Shown here one piece after another: positions 8,006 through 15,823 of a stretch of 64,000 nucleotides of DNA. A model generated the notes under the pieces. That model searched no databases. It was not told the origin of the DNA and was given only the letters and a program-made list of their open reading frames with translations. The position numbers and the translations under genes are program-made. Every line of letters starts with the position of its first letter. The first letter of the stretch is position 1. The DNA comes from Burkholderiaceae bacterium (GTDB lineage: Bacteria; Pseudomonadota; Gammaproteobacteria; Burkholderiales; Burkholderiaceae_C), in assembly GCA_017992055.1 (NCBI GenBank), contig JAGOPK010000005.1, positions 1-64,000 of the forward strand. The letters run 5' to 3'.

Positions 8006-8934
8006 CAGGAGCGGTCGCGCATCAGCGTGCTCTTGCCGAACAGGCTCTCGATCAGGTCCACCGCCAGCTCGGCGGTCTGGTTGCGGATGTCCAGCGCCGG
8101 GTTCAGCTCCATCACGTCCAGGCTGGCCAGTCGGCCGGTGTCGGCGATCATCTCCATGCACAGCTGGGCCTCGCGGTAGCTGGGGCCGCCACGCACCGTG
8201 GTGCCCACGCCAGGCGCGATGTCGGGGTCGAGGAAGTCGACGTCGAAGCTGACGTGCAGATGGGTGTTGGCATCCAGCGTGGCCAGGGCCAGCTCCATCG
8301 CATGGCGCATGCCGTGCTCGTCGATGAAGCGCATGTCGAACACCTCCAGGCCCTTCTCGTGCACCAGGCGCTTCTCGCCCGGGTCCACCGAGCGGATGCC
8401 GATCTGGCGCACCCAGCGCGGGCTGATCGACGCACCGCTGTGGCCGTCGTCGTGGCCCAGCTCGACCAGCTCGCGCGGGCCCAGGCCGCACAAGCAGGCC
8501 ACCGGCATGCCGTGCAGGTTGCCGCTGGGCGTGAGCTGATGGGTGTTGAAGTCGGCATGGGCATCCAGCCACAGCACGCGCAGCTTCTTGCCGCTGTCGC
8601 GGCAGTGCCGGGCCACGGCGCTGATCGAGCCCAGGCCCAGGCAGTGGTCGCCGCCCAGCAGGATGGGCAGGCGGCCCAGGCGCAGCTCGGCCAGCAAGGC
8701 CTGGTGCACCGTGCGGTTCCAGGCCACCACCTCGGCCAGGTGGCGGTAGCCGTCCACCGGCGGCAGCCAGGGGTTGGCCGGGCCGGCCAGGTTGCCGCGG
8801 TCGATCACCTGCAGGCCATGGCTTTCCAGCGTGGGCTGCAGGCCGGCCACGCGCAGGGCCTCGGGGCCCATGCTGGCGCCGCGGCTGCCGGCGCCGATGT
8901 CGGTGGGCGCGCCGATCAGGCTGACGGGGCTCAT
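8005..8934 (-). CDS. rocF: Arginase
   Basis: Cytoplasmic manganese enzyme hydrolysing L-arginine to ornithine and urea; 309 residues, normal for bacterial arginase. Metal ligands are visible in order: H97 in GGDHCLGLGS, D124/H126/D128 in DAHADFN, and D231/D233 in SFDVDFLDPDIAPG. The C-terminal ELNPALD motif is also typical. The start at 8934 (MSPVSLIGAPTDIGAG) is chosen because it begins at the conserved core and leaves 13 bp after the upstream LOG gene; an in-frame start at 9003 would overlap that gene. No ornithine aminotransferase or urease gene is present, so the metabolic use of the products is not visible here. Confidence 0.95.
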   Translation of the reverse strand: MSPVSLIGAPTDIGAGSRGASMGPEALRVAGLQPTLESHGLQVIDRGNLAGPANPWLPPVDGYRHLAEVVAWNRTVHQALLAELRLGRLPILLGGDHCLGLGSISAVARHCRDSGKKLRVLWLDAHADFNTHQLTPSGNLHGMPVACLCGLGPRELVELGHDDGHSGASISPRWVRQIGIRSVDPGEKRLVHEKGLEVFDMRFIDEHGMRHAMELALATLDANTHLHVSFDVDFLDPDIAPGVGTTVRGGPSYREAQLCMEMIADTGRLASLDVMELNPALDIRNQTAELAVDLIESLFGKSTLMRDRS

Positions 8935-8947
8935 CGCCGGCCGGGCC

Positions 8948-9859
8948 TCAGACCGAGCCGGCGCTGCGGCCATCCAGGCCCGAGCTCTCGTCGCCAAAGC
9001 CATAGTGCGCGGCCAGCAGCTCCCAGGCCTCTTCGGCGGTCTCCACGAAGTTGAACAGGCCCAGGTCGCCGGGGCTGATCATGCCGGTGTCCACCAGGTG
9101 CTGGAAGTCGATCAGCTTCTCCCAGAACGCACGTCCGAACAGCAGGATGGGCCGGCGCCGGCTCTTGCCGGTCTGGATCAGCGTCATGGTCTCGAACAGT
9201 TCGTCCAGCGTGCCGAAGCCACCCGGAAAGCACACCAGCGCGATGCTGCGCATCACGAAGTGCATCTTGCGCAGCGCGAAGTAGTGGAACTGGAAGCACA
9301 GCTGCGGCGTGATGTACGGATTGGGCTGCTGCTCGTGCGGCAGCACGATGTTCAGGCCGATGCTCTGGCCGCCGATCTCGTGCGCGCCGCGGTTGCCGGC
9401 CTCCATGATGCCGGGGCCGCCGCCGGTGACCACATAGATCGGCGTGTCGTGGGCGCGCGAGCGCTCGGTGACGATGGCGGCAAAGCGCCGCGCCTGCTCG
9501 TAGTAGACGCTCATCGCCAGCGCCGCCTCGGCGCGCTTGAGCGCCTGGGCGTCGCCGGCCTCGCGGGCGGCGTCGACGCGGGCCTGGGCGGTATCGGCCG
9601 GCAGGATGCGCGCCGAGCCGAAGATCACGATGGTCGACTCGATGCCCAGCTCCTGCTGCACCATCTCGGGCTTGAGCAGTTCCAGCTGCATGCGCACCGG
9701 CCGCAGTTCCTCGCGCAGCAGGAAGTCGGTGTCGGTGAAGGCCAGGCGGTAGGCGCTGTCGGGACCGGCATAACGCGAGGGCGCGGCAGCGGCCTGGGCA
9801 TCCTCGCCGGCACTGGGAAAGTTGCGGGCGGTCAGGGGAGTGGGCTTGGGTTCGGTCAC
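8948..9859 (-). CDS. LOG family protein (TIGR00730-type Rossmann fold)
   Basis: Lysine-decarboxylase-like Rossmann-fold protein of the LOG family, 303 residues; members release the base from nucleoside 5'-monophosphates (cytokinin riboside phosphoribohydrolase or AMP/PpnN-type activity). The two signature motifs are VVTGGGPGIMEAGNRGA near residue 150 and PGGFGTLDELFE near residue 218, the second carrying the catalytic Glu. The N-terminal ~80 residues are a helical extension that makes this the longer class of LOG protein. It starts the arginase transcription unit and is divergent from the HAD gene with an 89-bp gap. Which nucleotide is used cannot be told from sequence. Confidence 0.9.
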   Translation of the reverse strand: MTEPKPTPLTARNFPSAGEDAQAAAAPSRYAGPDSAYRLAFTDTDFLLREELRPVRMQLELLKPEMVQQELGIESTIVIFGSARILPADTAQARVDAAREAGDAQALKRAEAALAMSVYYEQARRFAAIVTERSRAHDTPIYVVTGGGPGIMEAGNRGAHEIGGQSIGLNIVLPHEQQPNPYITPQLCFQFHYFALRKMHFVMRSIALVCFPGGFGTLDELFETMTLIQTGKSRRRPILLFGRAFWEKLIDFQHLVDTGMISPGDLGLFNFVETAEEAWELLAAHYGFGDESSGLDGRSAGSV

Positions 9860-9948
9860 GGTCGGGCCTGGTGATGCTGCGCAGACGGGGCGCGCAGCTT
9901 AACCCCTGGGCGCAGGGGCGTGTCGGCCGGCGCAGCACAATCCGCGCC

Positions 9949-10641
9949 ATGCCCGCGATCACCACCCTCACGCTGGACCTGGACGACACGCTGTGGCCGG
10001 TGTGGCCGGCGATCCGCCGCGCCGAAGCCCTGCTGCACGACTGGCTGCTGCAGCATGCGCCGGCCACCGCCGCGGCGCACGACCTGGCGGCGCTGCGCCG
10101 CATCCGCGCCGCGGTGGCCGAGGCCCATCCCGAATGGGCCCACGACCTGTCGGCGCTGCGCCGCGAGTCCATCCGCCTGGCGCTGGCCGAGGCCGGCGAC
10201 GACCCGGCCCTGGCCGTGCCGGCCTTCGAGGTGTTCTTCGCCGCGCGCCAGCAGGTGCAGCCCTTCGACGACGTGCCGCAGGCGCTGGCCCGGCTGGCCA
10301 GGCGCTTTCGCATCGTCGCACTGTCCAACGGCAATGCCGACATCCAGCGTGTGCCCGGCCTGGGCCAGCATTTCCATGCCGCGGTCAGCGCGCGTGAACT
10401 GGGCCTGGGCAAGCCCGCGCCCGAGGCCTTTGCCGCCGCCTGCCAGCGCGCCGGCTGCCGGCCCGAGCAGGCCCTGCACGTGGGCGACGACGGCCCGCTG
10501 GACGTGGACGGCGCGCTGGCCGCCGGCCTGCAGGCGGCCTGGGTCTGCCGGCCCGAGCTGCCGCCGCCGGCGGCGCCGACGCGATCGCCCCAGCATGTGG
10601 TGGCCACGCTGGCCGAGCTGGCCGAGCGCCTGGGCTGCTGA
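9949..10641 (+). CDS. HAD superfamily hydrolase
   Basis: Cytoplasmic HAD phosphatase of 230 residues with all four motifs: DLDDTLW at residues 9-15 (nucleophile and acid), SNGN near residue 127 (motif II Ser), K in GLGKPAPEAF (motif III), and VGDDGPLDVDGALAAGL (motif IV). A helical cap sits between motifs I and II, placing it in subfamily I with YjjG- and Gph-like enzymes. The start at 9949 is chosen because it begins nine residues before motif I; the frame is open further upstream but without similarity. The substrate is unknown, with a nucleotide or small sugar phosphate most likely. Confidence 0.9.
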   Translation: MPAITTLTLDLDDTLWPVWPAIRRAEALLHDWLLQHAPATAAAHDLAALRRIRAAVAEAHPEWAHDLSALRRESIRLALAEAGDDPALAVPAFEVFFAARQQVQPFDDVPQALARLARRFRIVALSNGNADIQRVPGLGQHFHAAVSARELGLGKPAPEAFAAACQRAGCRPEQALHVGDDGPLDVDGALAAGLQAAWVCRPELPPPAAPTRSPQHVVATLAELAERLGC

Positions 10642-10745
10642 GCCGCGCGGCTGCCGGCGGTGAAGCCGGCGTAAAGACGGGAAAAGACCGCGGAAGCGGG
10701 TGCAACTTTGGCGCCAGTCGCTGCTCACAGCCCATGACCCGCTCC

Positions 10746-10751
10746 TATACT
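10746..10751 (+). promoter_or_regulatory. Candidate -10 element of the ctp gene (TATACT)
   Basis: TATACT lies 34 bp before the chosen start of the processing protease and matches the sigma-70 -10 box at five of six positions. No convincing -35 hexamer is found at 16-18 bp, so this is only a candidate. Confidence 0.35.
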
Positions 10752-10784
10752 GGACGGGATTCCATTCGTTGGCGGGGCCGCAAC

Positions 10785-12281
10785 ATGGCCAAGGCGGGCA
10801 AGATGACGGGCAGATTGAAGGTGGTGGGGCTGCTGGCGCTGGGCGCGGTGGCCGGGGCACTGACCACGATGCAGCTGCAGGCCTTTGCCCGCGGCTCGCT
10901 GGCACCGCTGCCTCTTGAAGAGCTGCAGCAGCTGGCCGCGGTGTTCGGCATGATCAAGAGCGACTACGTCGAGCAGGTCGACGAGAAGAAGCTGATCTCC
11001 GACGCCATCGGCGGCATGGTCTCGGGGCTGGACCCGCATTCGGTCTACTTCGACAAGAAGAGCTTCAAGGAATTCCGCGAGGGCACCACCGGCAAGTTCG
11101 TCGGCGTGGGCATCGAGATCGGCATGGAAGACGGCCTGGTCAAGGTGGTCTCGCCGATCGAGGGCTCGCCGGCCTTCCGCGCCGGCCTGAAGCCGGGCGA
11201 CCTGATCACCAAGATCGACGACACCGCGGTCAAGGGCCTGTCCATCGACCAGGCCGTCAAGCGCATGCGCGGCGAGCCGGCCACCAAGGTGTCGCTGACC
11301 ATCTTCCGCAAGGCCGAGAACCGCAGCTTCCCGGTGACCATCACGCGCGAGGAGATCCGCGTGCAGAGCGTGCGCGCCAAGCTGGTCGAGCCGGGCTATG
11401 CCTGGATCCGCGTCAGCCAGTTCCAGGACCGCACGGTCGAGGACTTCGCGCGCAAGCTCGACGAGATCTACAAGCAGGAGCCCAACCTCAAGGGTCTGGT
11501 GCTCGACCTGCGCAACGATCCGGGCGGCCTGCTCGAAGGCGCGGTGGCGCTGTCGGCGGCCTTCCTGTCCGGCGATGTCACCGTGGTCAGCACCAATGGC
11601 CAGATCGCCGAGAGCCGCGCCACCTTCAAGGCCTCGCCCGAGTACTACGTGCGCCGCGGCGCCAGCGATCCGCTGAAGAAGCTGCCGGCGGCGCTGAAGA
11701 CCGTGCCGCTGGTGGTGCTGGTCAACGAAGGCTCGGCCTCGGCCAGCGAGATCGTCGCCGGCGCGCTGCAGGACCACAAGCGCGCGACCATCATGGGCGC
11801 CCAGACCTTCGGCAAGGGCTCGGTGCAGACCGTGCGCCCGCTGTCGGCCGAGACCGCGCTGAAGATCACCACCGCCCGCTACTACACGCCCAGCGGCCGC
11901 AGCATCCAGGCCAAGGGCATCGTGCCCGACCTGTGGATCGACGAGACCGCCGAGGGCAATGTGTTCGCCGCGCTGCGCATGCGCGAGGCCGACCTGGAAA
12001 AGCACCTGGGTGACAAGGCCAAGGCCGGCACGGCCCAGGGCGGCGCCTCGGCGCCCAAGGACGCCGACGAGCTGGCGCGCGAGAAGGCCCGCGAGGAAGC
12101 GCGCAAGAAGCTCGAAGAAATGGCCGCCAAGAGCAAGGAGCCGATCAAGCCCCTGCCCGAGTTCGGCAGCAGCGAAGACTGGCCGCTGATCCAGGCGCTG
12201 AACCAGCTCAAGGGCAAGCCGGTGGCCGTCAGCAAGACCGCCAGCGAGCGCAAGGCGGCGCTGGACGAAGACAAGCAGTAA
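10785..12281 (+). CDS. ctpA: S41 family C-terminal processing peptidase
   Basis: Tail-specific serine protease of the CtpA/Prc family, 498 residues, anchored to the inner membrane by an N-terminal signal segment (VVGLLALGAVAGALTTM) and acting in the periplasm. A PDZ domain spans about residues 95-180 (GVGIEIG...VSPIEGSPAFRAGLKPGD). The catalytic dyad is Ser319 in EGSASASEIVAGALQ and Lys344 in TFGKGSVQ, with the usual spacing of 25. A Lys/Glu-rich helical tail follows (EKAREEARKKLEEM). Starts at 10785 or 10803 are both possible; 10785 is used. A strong intrinsic terminator follows 110 bp later. Typical roles are trimming envelope proteins and peptidoglycan hydrolases. Confidence 0.95.
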   Translation: MAKAGKMTGRLKVVGLLALGAVAGALTTMQLQAFARGSLAPLPLEELQQLAAVFGMIKSDYVEQVDEKKLISDAIGGMVSGLDPHSVYFDKKSFKEFREGTTGKFVGVGIEIGMEDGLVKVVSPIEGSPAFRAGLKPGDLITKIDDTAVKGLSIDQAVKRMRGEPATKVSLTIFRKAENRSFPVTITREEIRVQSVRAKLVEPGYAWIRVSQFQDRTVEDFARKLDEIYKQEPNLKGLVLDLRNDPGGLLEGAVALSAAFLSGDVTVVSTNGQIAESRATFKASPEYYVRRGASDPLKKLPAALKTVPLVVLVNEGSASASEIVAGALQDHKRATIMGAQTFGKGSVQTVRPLSAETALKITTARYYTPSGRSIQAKGIVPDLWIDETAEGNVFAALRMREADLEKHLGDKAKAGTAQGGASAPKDADELAREKAREEARKKLEEMAAKSKEPIKPLPEFGSSEDWPLIQALNQLKGKPVAVSKTASERKAALDEDKQ

Positions 12282-12390
12282 CTGGGGCACCCGGCGCCGG
12301 GGTACCGGCGCCACCCGCCGAGCGGGTGCGCGGCCCGCTTGTGGGGCGGCCCGGCGCTGGGCCGCGGCTCGCATCGCAGCAATGGTTCCT

Positions 12391-12417
12391 GGCCCGCTTC
12401 GGCGGGCCGTTTGCTTT
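12391..12417 (+). terminator. Rho-independent terminator with UUCG tetraloop
   Basis: GGCCCGC, a TTCG loop and GCGGGCC form a perfect 7-bp G/C stem, followed by GTTTGCTTT. It ends ctpA transcription and sits 19 bp before the start of the next gene, whose transcript must begin within or just after it, or arise by read-through. Confidence 0.85.
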
Positions 12418-12435
12418 CATGGCTATGCTCGGCGC

Positions 12436-13200
12436 ATGAACGACGACCAGCTGCTGCGCTACTCCCGCCACATCCTGCTCGACGAGATCGGCGTCGAGGG
12501 CCAGCAGCGCCTGCTCGACGCCCATGCCCTGGTCATCGGCGCCGGCGGCCTGGGCTCGCCGGTGGTGCTGTACCTGGGCACGGCCGGCGTCGGCCGCATC
12601 ACCCTGGTCGACCATGACACGGTGGATGTGACCAATCTGCAGCGCCAGATCGCCCACAACCTGGCCCGCGTGGGCCAGCCCAAGGCCGAGTCGGCACGCC
12701 AGACGGTGGCCGCCATCAACCCCGATGTGCAGGTGCAGCCGGTGCTGCAGCGCGCCGACGCGGCCTGGCTGGACGCGGCCGTGGCCAGCGCCGACGTGGT
12801 GCTGGACTGCAGCGACAACTTCGCCACCCGCCATGCGGTCAATGCGGCCTGCGTGGCGCACCGCAAGCCGCTGGTGTCGGGCGCGGCCATCGGCTTCGAC
12901 GGCCAGATCTCGGTCTACGACACGCGCCAGGCCGCGGCGCCGTGCTACGCCTGCCTGTTTCCGCCCGACAGCACGTTCGAGGAGGTGCGCTGCGCCACCA
13001 TGGGCGTGTTCGCGCCCCTGGTCGGCATCATCGGCAGCATGCAGGCCGCCGAGGCGCTGAAGCTGCTGGCCGGCGTCGGCAGCTCGCTGGCCGGCCGGCT
13101 GCAGATGCTGGATGCGCGCAGCATGGAATGGACCGAGATCCGCCTGCCGCGGCAGGCCGCCTGCCCGGTGTGCGCCGGCCGGCGCGAAGCCAACGCCTAG
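12436..13200 (+). CDS. moeB: MoeB/ThiF family adenylyltransferase
   Basis: E1-like enzyme that adenylates the C-terminal Gly-Gly of a small sulfur carrier (MoaD for molybdopterin, or ThiS). It has 254 residues. The ATP-binding motif GAGGLGSPVVLYLGTAGVG lies near residues 36-54, followed by the conserved DHDTVDVTNLQRQ and DCSDNFATRHAVN. Two zinc-binding pairs are present: CYAC in the middle and CPVC near the C-terminus. It lacks a C-terminal rhodanese domain, so it is the short MoeB/HesA form. The start at 12436 (MNDDQLLRYSRHILL) matches the family N-terminus; the frame is open to 12382. It could supply cofactor to the molybdenum enzyme at 4-6.5 kb. Confidence 0.92.
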   Translation: MNDDQLLRYSRHILLDEIGVEGQQRLLDAHALVIGAGGLGSPVVLYLGTAGVGRITLVDHDTVDVTNLQRQIAHNLARVGQPKAESARQTVAAINPDVQVQPVLQRADAAWLDAAVASADVVLDCSDNFATRHAVNAACVAHRKPLVSGAAIGFDGQISVYDTRQAAAPCYACLFPPDSTFEEVRCATMGVFAPLVGIIGSMQAAEALKLLAGVGSSLAGRLQMLDARSMEWTEIRLPRQAACPVCAGRREANA

Positions 13201-13216
13201 GCGCCTAAGCGCCTAA
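13196..13216. repeat. Short GCGCCTAA tandem repeat between convergent genes
   Basis: GCGCCTAA occurs twice in tandem, preceded by a partial copy that includes the moeB stop. On the minus strand the repeat supplies extra in-register TTAGGCGC units just after the stop of the next gene. Probably incidental. Confidence 0.5.
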
Positions 13217-13932
13217 GCGCCCAGACGCTGCAGCGCGTCGGACTCCAGCACGCGCAGCGGCGGGTGCGAATCTTCGTCCAGCAGCGTGTGCTGCAGCGCC
13301 CTGGCCACGGTCTCGGCGCGGATGGGCCTGAGCTTGCCGGGCAGCAGGCCACCCAGCGCCGGCATCAGGCGCTGGGCCAGCCATTCGCCGCGGCGCGTGG
13401 GCTGGCCCAGGGCCTGGCGGTCGCCCAGCAGCAGCGAGGGCCGGGCGATCACCAGGCGCGGCCAGTGCATGGCGCGCAGCCCCTGCTCGGCCTGGCCCTT
13501 GGTGCGGTTGTAGAACACCGCCGAGCGCGCATCGGCGCCCAGCGCCGACACCAGGCCGAAGCGCCGCGCGCCGGCAGCGCGGGCGGCGCCGGCAAAGGCC
13601 AGCACCGCGTCCAGGTCCACCGCACGGAAGGCGGCCTGCGAGCCGGCGGTCTTGATCGTCGTGCCCAGCGCGCAGAAGGCCAGGTCCAGGGCCGGCAGGG
13701 CCGGGCCGTCAGGCTGGCCCAGGCGCAGCGGGTCGGCGATCAGGGGCTGGATGCGGCCGGCCGGAGCCGCCGCCCAGGCCGCGTCGGTCAGCGGTCGGCG
13801 CAGCAGCGCATGCACCACGGCCACGCGGGCATCGGCGGCCAGTGCGGCCACCAGGGCGCGGCCGATCAGGCCGCTGGCGCCGGCCACGGCCACACGCCAG
13901 CCGGGGCCTGCGGAAGCGGCCGGGCCGGCCAT
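13213..13932 (-). CDS. NAD(P)-binding Rossmann protein, short atypical SDR (HTATIP2/YbjT-like)
   Basis: Atypical short-chain dehydrogenase-type protein of 239 residues. The dinucleotide-binding motif GASGLIGRALV lies near residues 18-28. Further conserved elements are AFCALGTTIKTAGSQAAFRAVD near residue 85, GLVSALGADARSAVFYNRTKGQAE (the YxxxK-like position is YNRTKG), and VIARPSLLLGDR. This set is typical of the oxidoreductase HTATIP2/nucleoside-diphosphate-sugar epimerase-like group common in Proteobacteria. Substrate and physiological role are unknown. It lies 7 bp after the rhlE stop on the same strand and is probably transcribed with it. Confidence 0.85.
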   Translation of the reverse strand: MAGPAASAGPGWRVAVAGASGLIGRALVAALAADARVAVVHALLRRPLTDAAWAAAPAGRIQPLIADPLRLGQPDGPALPALDLAFCALGTTIKTAGSQAAFRAVDLDAVLAFAGAARAAGARRFGLVSALGADARSAVFYNRTKGQAEQGLRAMHWPRLVIARPSLLLGDRQALGQPTRRGEWLAQRLMPALGGLLPGKLRPIRAETVARALQHTLLDEDSHPPLRVLESDALQRLGA

Positions 13933-13939
13933 CGCCGAC

Positions 13940-15496
13940 TCAGCGCTTGGGCGGCTGGGTCAGCCGCGACACCAGGCCGCCGGCGCCGCTGCGCGTCGAC
14001 TGGCCGCCGGCCGGGCGGCCACCGCCCTGCGACGAGCCGCCCGCCGGGCGACCGCCACCCTGGGGCTGGCCGCCGCCATGGCCTTGGCGCGGCCCGGCGC
14101 CGGCGGGCTTGCCACCACCACCGCCATGGCCGCCGGTCGGGCGACCGCCGCCGCCGCCGCCACCGCCGGGCCGGCCGCCCTGGCCATGGCCTTGGCGCTG
14201 GCCGCCGCCATGGCCGGCACCGTGGCCGCTGGCATGGCCACCATGGCCGCCGGGGCGCCCGGCACCGGGCCGGCCACCACCACCGCCACGCTTGGTGCCG
14301 CCGACGCCGATGGTCATGCGGCCCAGCACGATGGGCTCGGCGCGCTCGTCTGCCGGGGCTTCGAAGCCGGCGACGGCCTCGCGCGGGATGCTGCGCTTGA
14401 TCAGCTTCTCGATGTCCTTGAGGAAGATTTCCTCGTCCAGGCAGACCAGGCTGATGGCCTCGCCCTGGGCGCCGGCGCGGCCGGTGCGGCCGATGCGGTG
14501 CACATAGTCTTCGGGCACGTTGGGCAGCTCGAAGTTGACGACGTGCGGCAGCTGGTCGATGTCGATGCCACGCGCCGCGATGTCGGTGGCCACCAGCACC
14601 GGCAGCTCGCCGCTCTTGAACTCGGCCAGCGCCTTGGTGCGCGCGCCCTGGCTCTTGTTGCCATGGATGGCCATGGCGCCGATGCCATGGTCGTTCAGGT
14701 ACTCGGCCAGACGGTTGGCACCATGCTTCATGCGCGTGAACACCAGCACCTGGTGCCAGTCGCCCTGGCGGATCAGGTGCGCCAGCAGTTCCTTCTTCTT
14801 GTCGCGCGCCACCGGGTGGACCTTCTGCGCGATGGCGTCATTGGTCTGGTTGCGGCGCGCCACCTCGATCAGCGCCGGGCTGTTCAGCAGCCGGTCGGCC
14901 AGGGCCTTGATGTCGTCGCTGAAGGTGGCCGAGAACAGCAGGCTCTGCTTCTTGGCCGGCACGATGGCCAGCACCTTCTTGATGTCGTGGATGAAGCCCA
15001 TGTCCAGCATGCGGTCGGCTTCGTCGAGCACGAAGATCTGCACATGGCTCAGGTCCAGCGTGCCCTGCTGGTGGTGGTCCAGCAGACGGCCCGGCGTGGC
15101 CACCAGGATGTCCACGCCGCGGCGCAGGCGCTCGATCTGCGGGCCCATGCCGACGCCGCCGAACATCACCATGCTGCTCAGCTTGAGGTACTTGCCGTAG
15201 GTGCGCACGCTCTCCTCGACCTGGGCCGCCAGCTCGCGGGTGGGCGTCAGGATCAGCGCGCGGATGACGATGCGGCCGCGGGCATCCTTCTTGGCCGGCT
15301 CGCTGGACAGGCGCTGCAGCATCGGCAGCGTGAAGCCGGCGGTCTTGCCGGTGCCGGTCTGGGCGCCGGCCAGCAGGTCGCCGCCCTGCAGCACGGCCGG
15401 GATGGCCTGGGCCTGGATCGGCGTCGGGGTGTCGTAACCCTGTTCGGCCACGGCACGCAGAATGGGCTCGGCCAGGCCGAGATCGGTGAATTTCAT
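13940..15496 (-). CDS. rhlE: DEAD-box RNA helicase RhlE
   Basis: ATP-dependent RNA helicase of about 518 residues. RecA-like domain 1 contains the Q motif ([17 protein letters not shown]), Walker [22 protein letters not shown] in [13 protein letters not shown], and SAT. Domain 2 contains ARGIDID and [10 protein letters not shown]. From about residue 400 the protein becomes an extreme Gly/Pro/Arg/His/Gln-rich tail of about 110 residues, ending in [10 protein letters not shown]; such basic disordered tails bind RNA or promote condensation. The start at 15496 ([13 protein letters not shown]) is the family start. A candidate -10 about 150 bp upstream implies a long leader. It probably works in ribosome assembly or RNA decay, especially in the cold. 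Confidence 0.95.
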   Translation of the reverse strand: MKFTDLGLAEPILRAVAEQGYDTPTPIQAQAIPAVLQGGDLLAGAQTGTGKTAGFTLPMLQRLSSEPAKKDARGRIVIRALILTPTRELAAQVEESVRTYGKYLKLSSMVMFGGVGMGPQIERLRRGVDILVATPGRLLDHHQQGTLDLSHVQIFVLDEADRMLDMGFIHDIKKVLAIVPAKKQSLLFSATFSDDIKALADRLLNSPALIEVARRNQTNDAIAQKVHPVARDKKKELLAHLIRQGDWHQVLVFTRMKHGANRLAEYLNDHGIGAMAIHGNKSQGARTKALAEFKSGELPVLVATDIAARGIDIDQLPHVVNFELPNVPEDYVHRIGRTGRAGAQGEAISLVCLDEEIFLKDIEKLIKRSIPREAVAGFEAPADERAEPIVLGRMTIGVGGTKRGGGGGRPGAGRPGGHGGHASGHGAGHGGGQRQGHGQGGRPGGGGGGGGRPTGGHGGGGGKPAGAGPRQGHGGGQPQGGGRPAGGSSQGGGRPAGGQSTRSGAGGLVSRLTQPPKR

Positions 15497-15650
15497 TGTG
15501 GGGATGGGGTGGCACGCCACGCTTGCCGCGGTGTGCCGCTCGGCCTTGATGCCACTTGTTGCCAAGGGCCCCAGTCGGGAAAGGCCGGCTGGACGGTGGG
15601 AGGTCGGAATCGACTGTGGCGTCCGGACTGGTGCAACCGCCACGGCCCGC

Positions 15651-15656
15651 ATTGTA
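15651..15656 (-). promoter_or_regulatory. Candidate -10 of rhlE (TACAAT)
   Basis: The minus strand reads GCGTACAATGCGG, a five-of-six match to the -10 consensus in a context common for high-GC betaproteobacterial promoters. No good -35 is present at standard spacing. It lies about 155 bp before the rhlE start codon. Confidence 0.4.
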
Positions 15657-15748
15657 CGCGGCCACCCCGGGCGGCCCGGGGATGCACGCCGGCGAACCCG
15701 GCGCAGTTCAGGCCTTTGGCGCGACCGCTCCAGCACCCGACAGCCTCC

Positions 15749-15754
15749 TAGAAT
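15749..15754 (+). promoter_or_regulatory. Candidate -10 of pepP (TAGAAT)
   Basis: CCTAGAATCGG contains a five-of-six -10 match, 70 bp before the aminopeptidase start. The -35 region (around 15726) is not recognisable. Confidence 0.4.
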
Positions 15755-15823
15755 CGGCGACCCCCACTGCTTTCGCGCGCCCGGCCCACCCGCAGCCGCC
15801 GGCGCCGCCCACGGAGCCCCACG

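Larger units (their letters stand above)
15497..15823. other. 327-bp divergent intergenic region, rhlE / pepP
   Basis: The only gap above 300 bp. It holds candidate -10 elements facing both ways (15651-15656 on the minus strand for rhlE, 15749-15754 on the plus strand for pepP) and a GC-rich stretch with short inverted repeats. The rhlE side would make a leader of about 150 nt. No credible small gene or known riboswitch was seen. Confidence 0.6.

Noticed and set aside
12281-12436. Possible small gene in the ctpA-moeB gap
   Set aside because: The open frames cross the UUCG terminator and lack a ribosome-binding site.
13960-14300. Apparent tandem repeats in Gly/Pro-coding DNA, considered as CRISPR or satellite
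   Set aside because: They encode the low-complexity tail of RhlE in frame, with no regular spacer structure.
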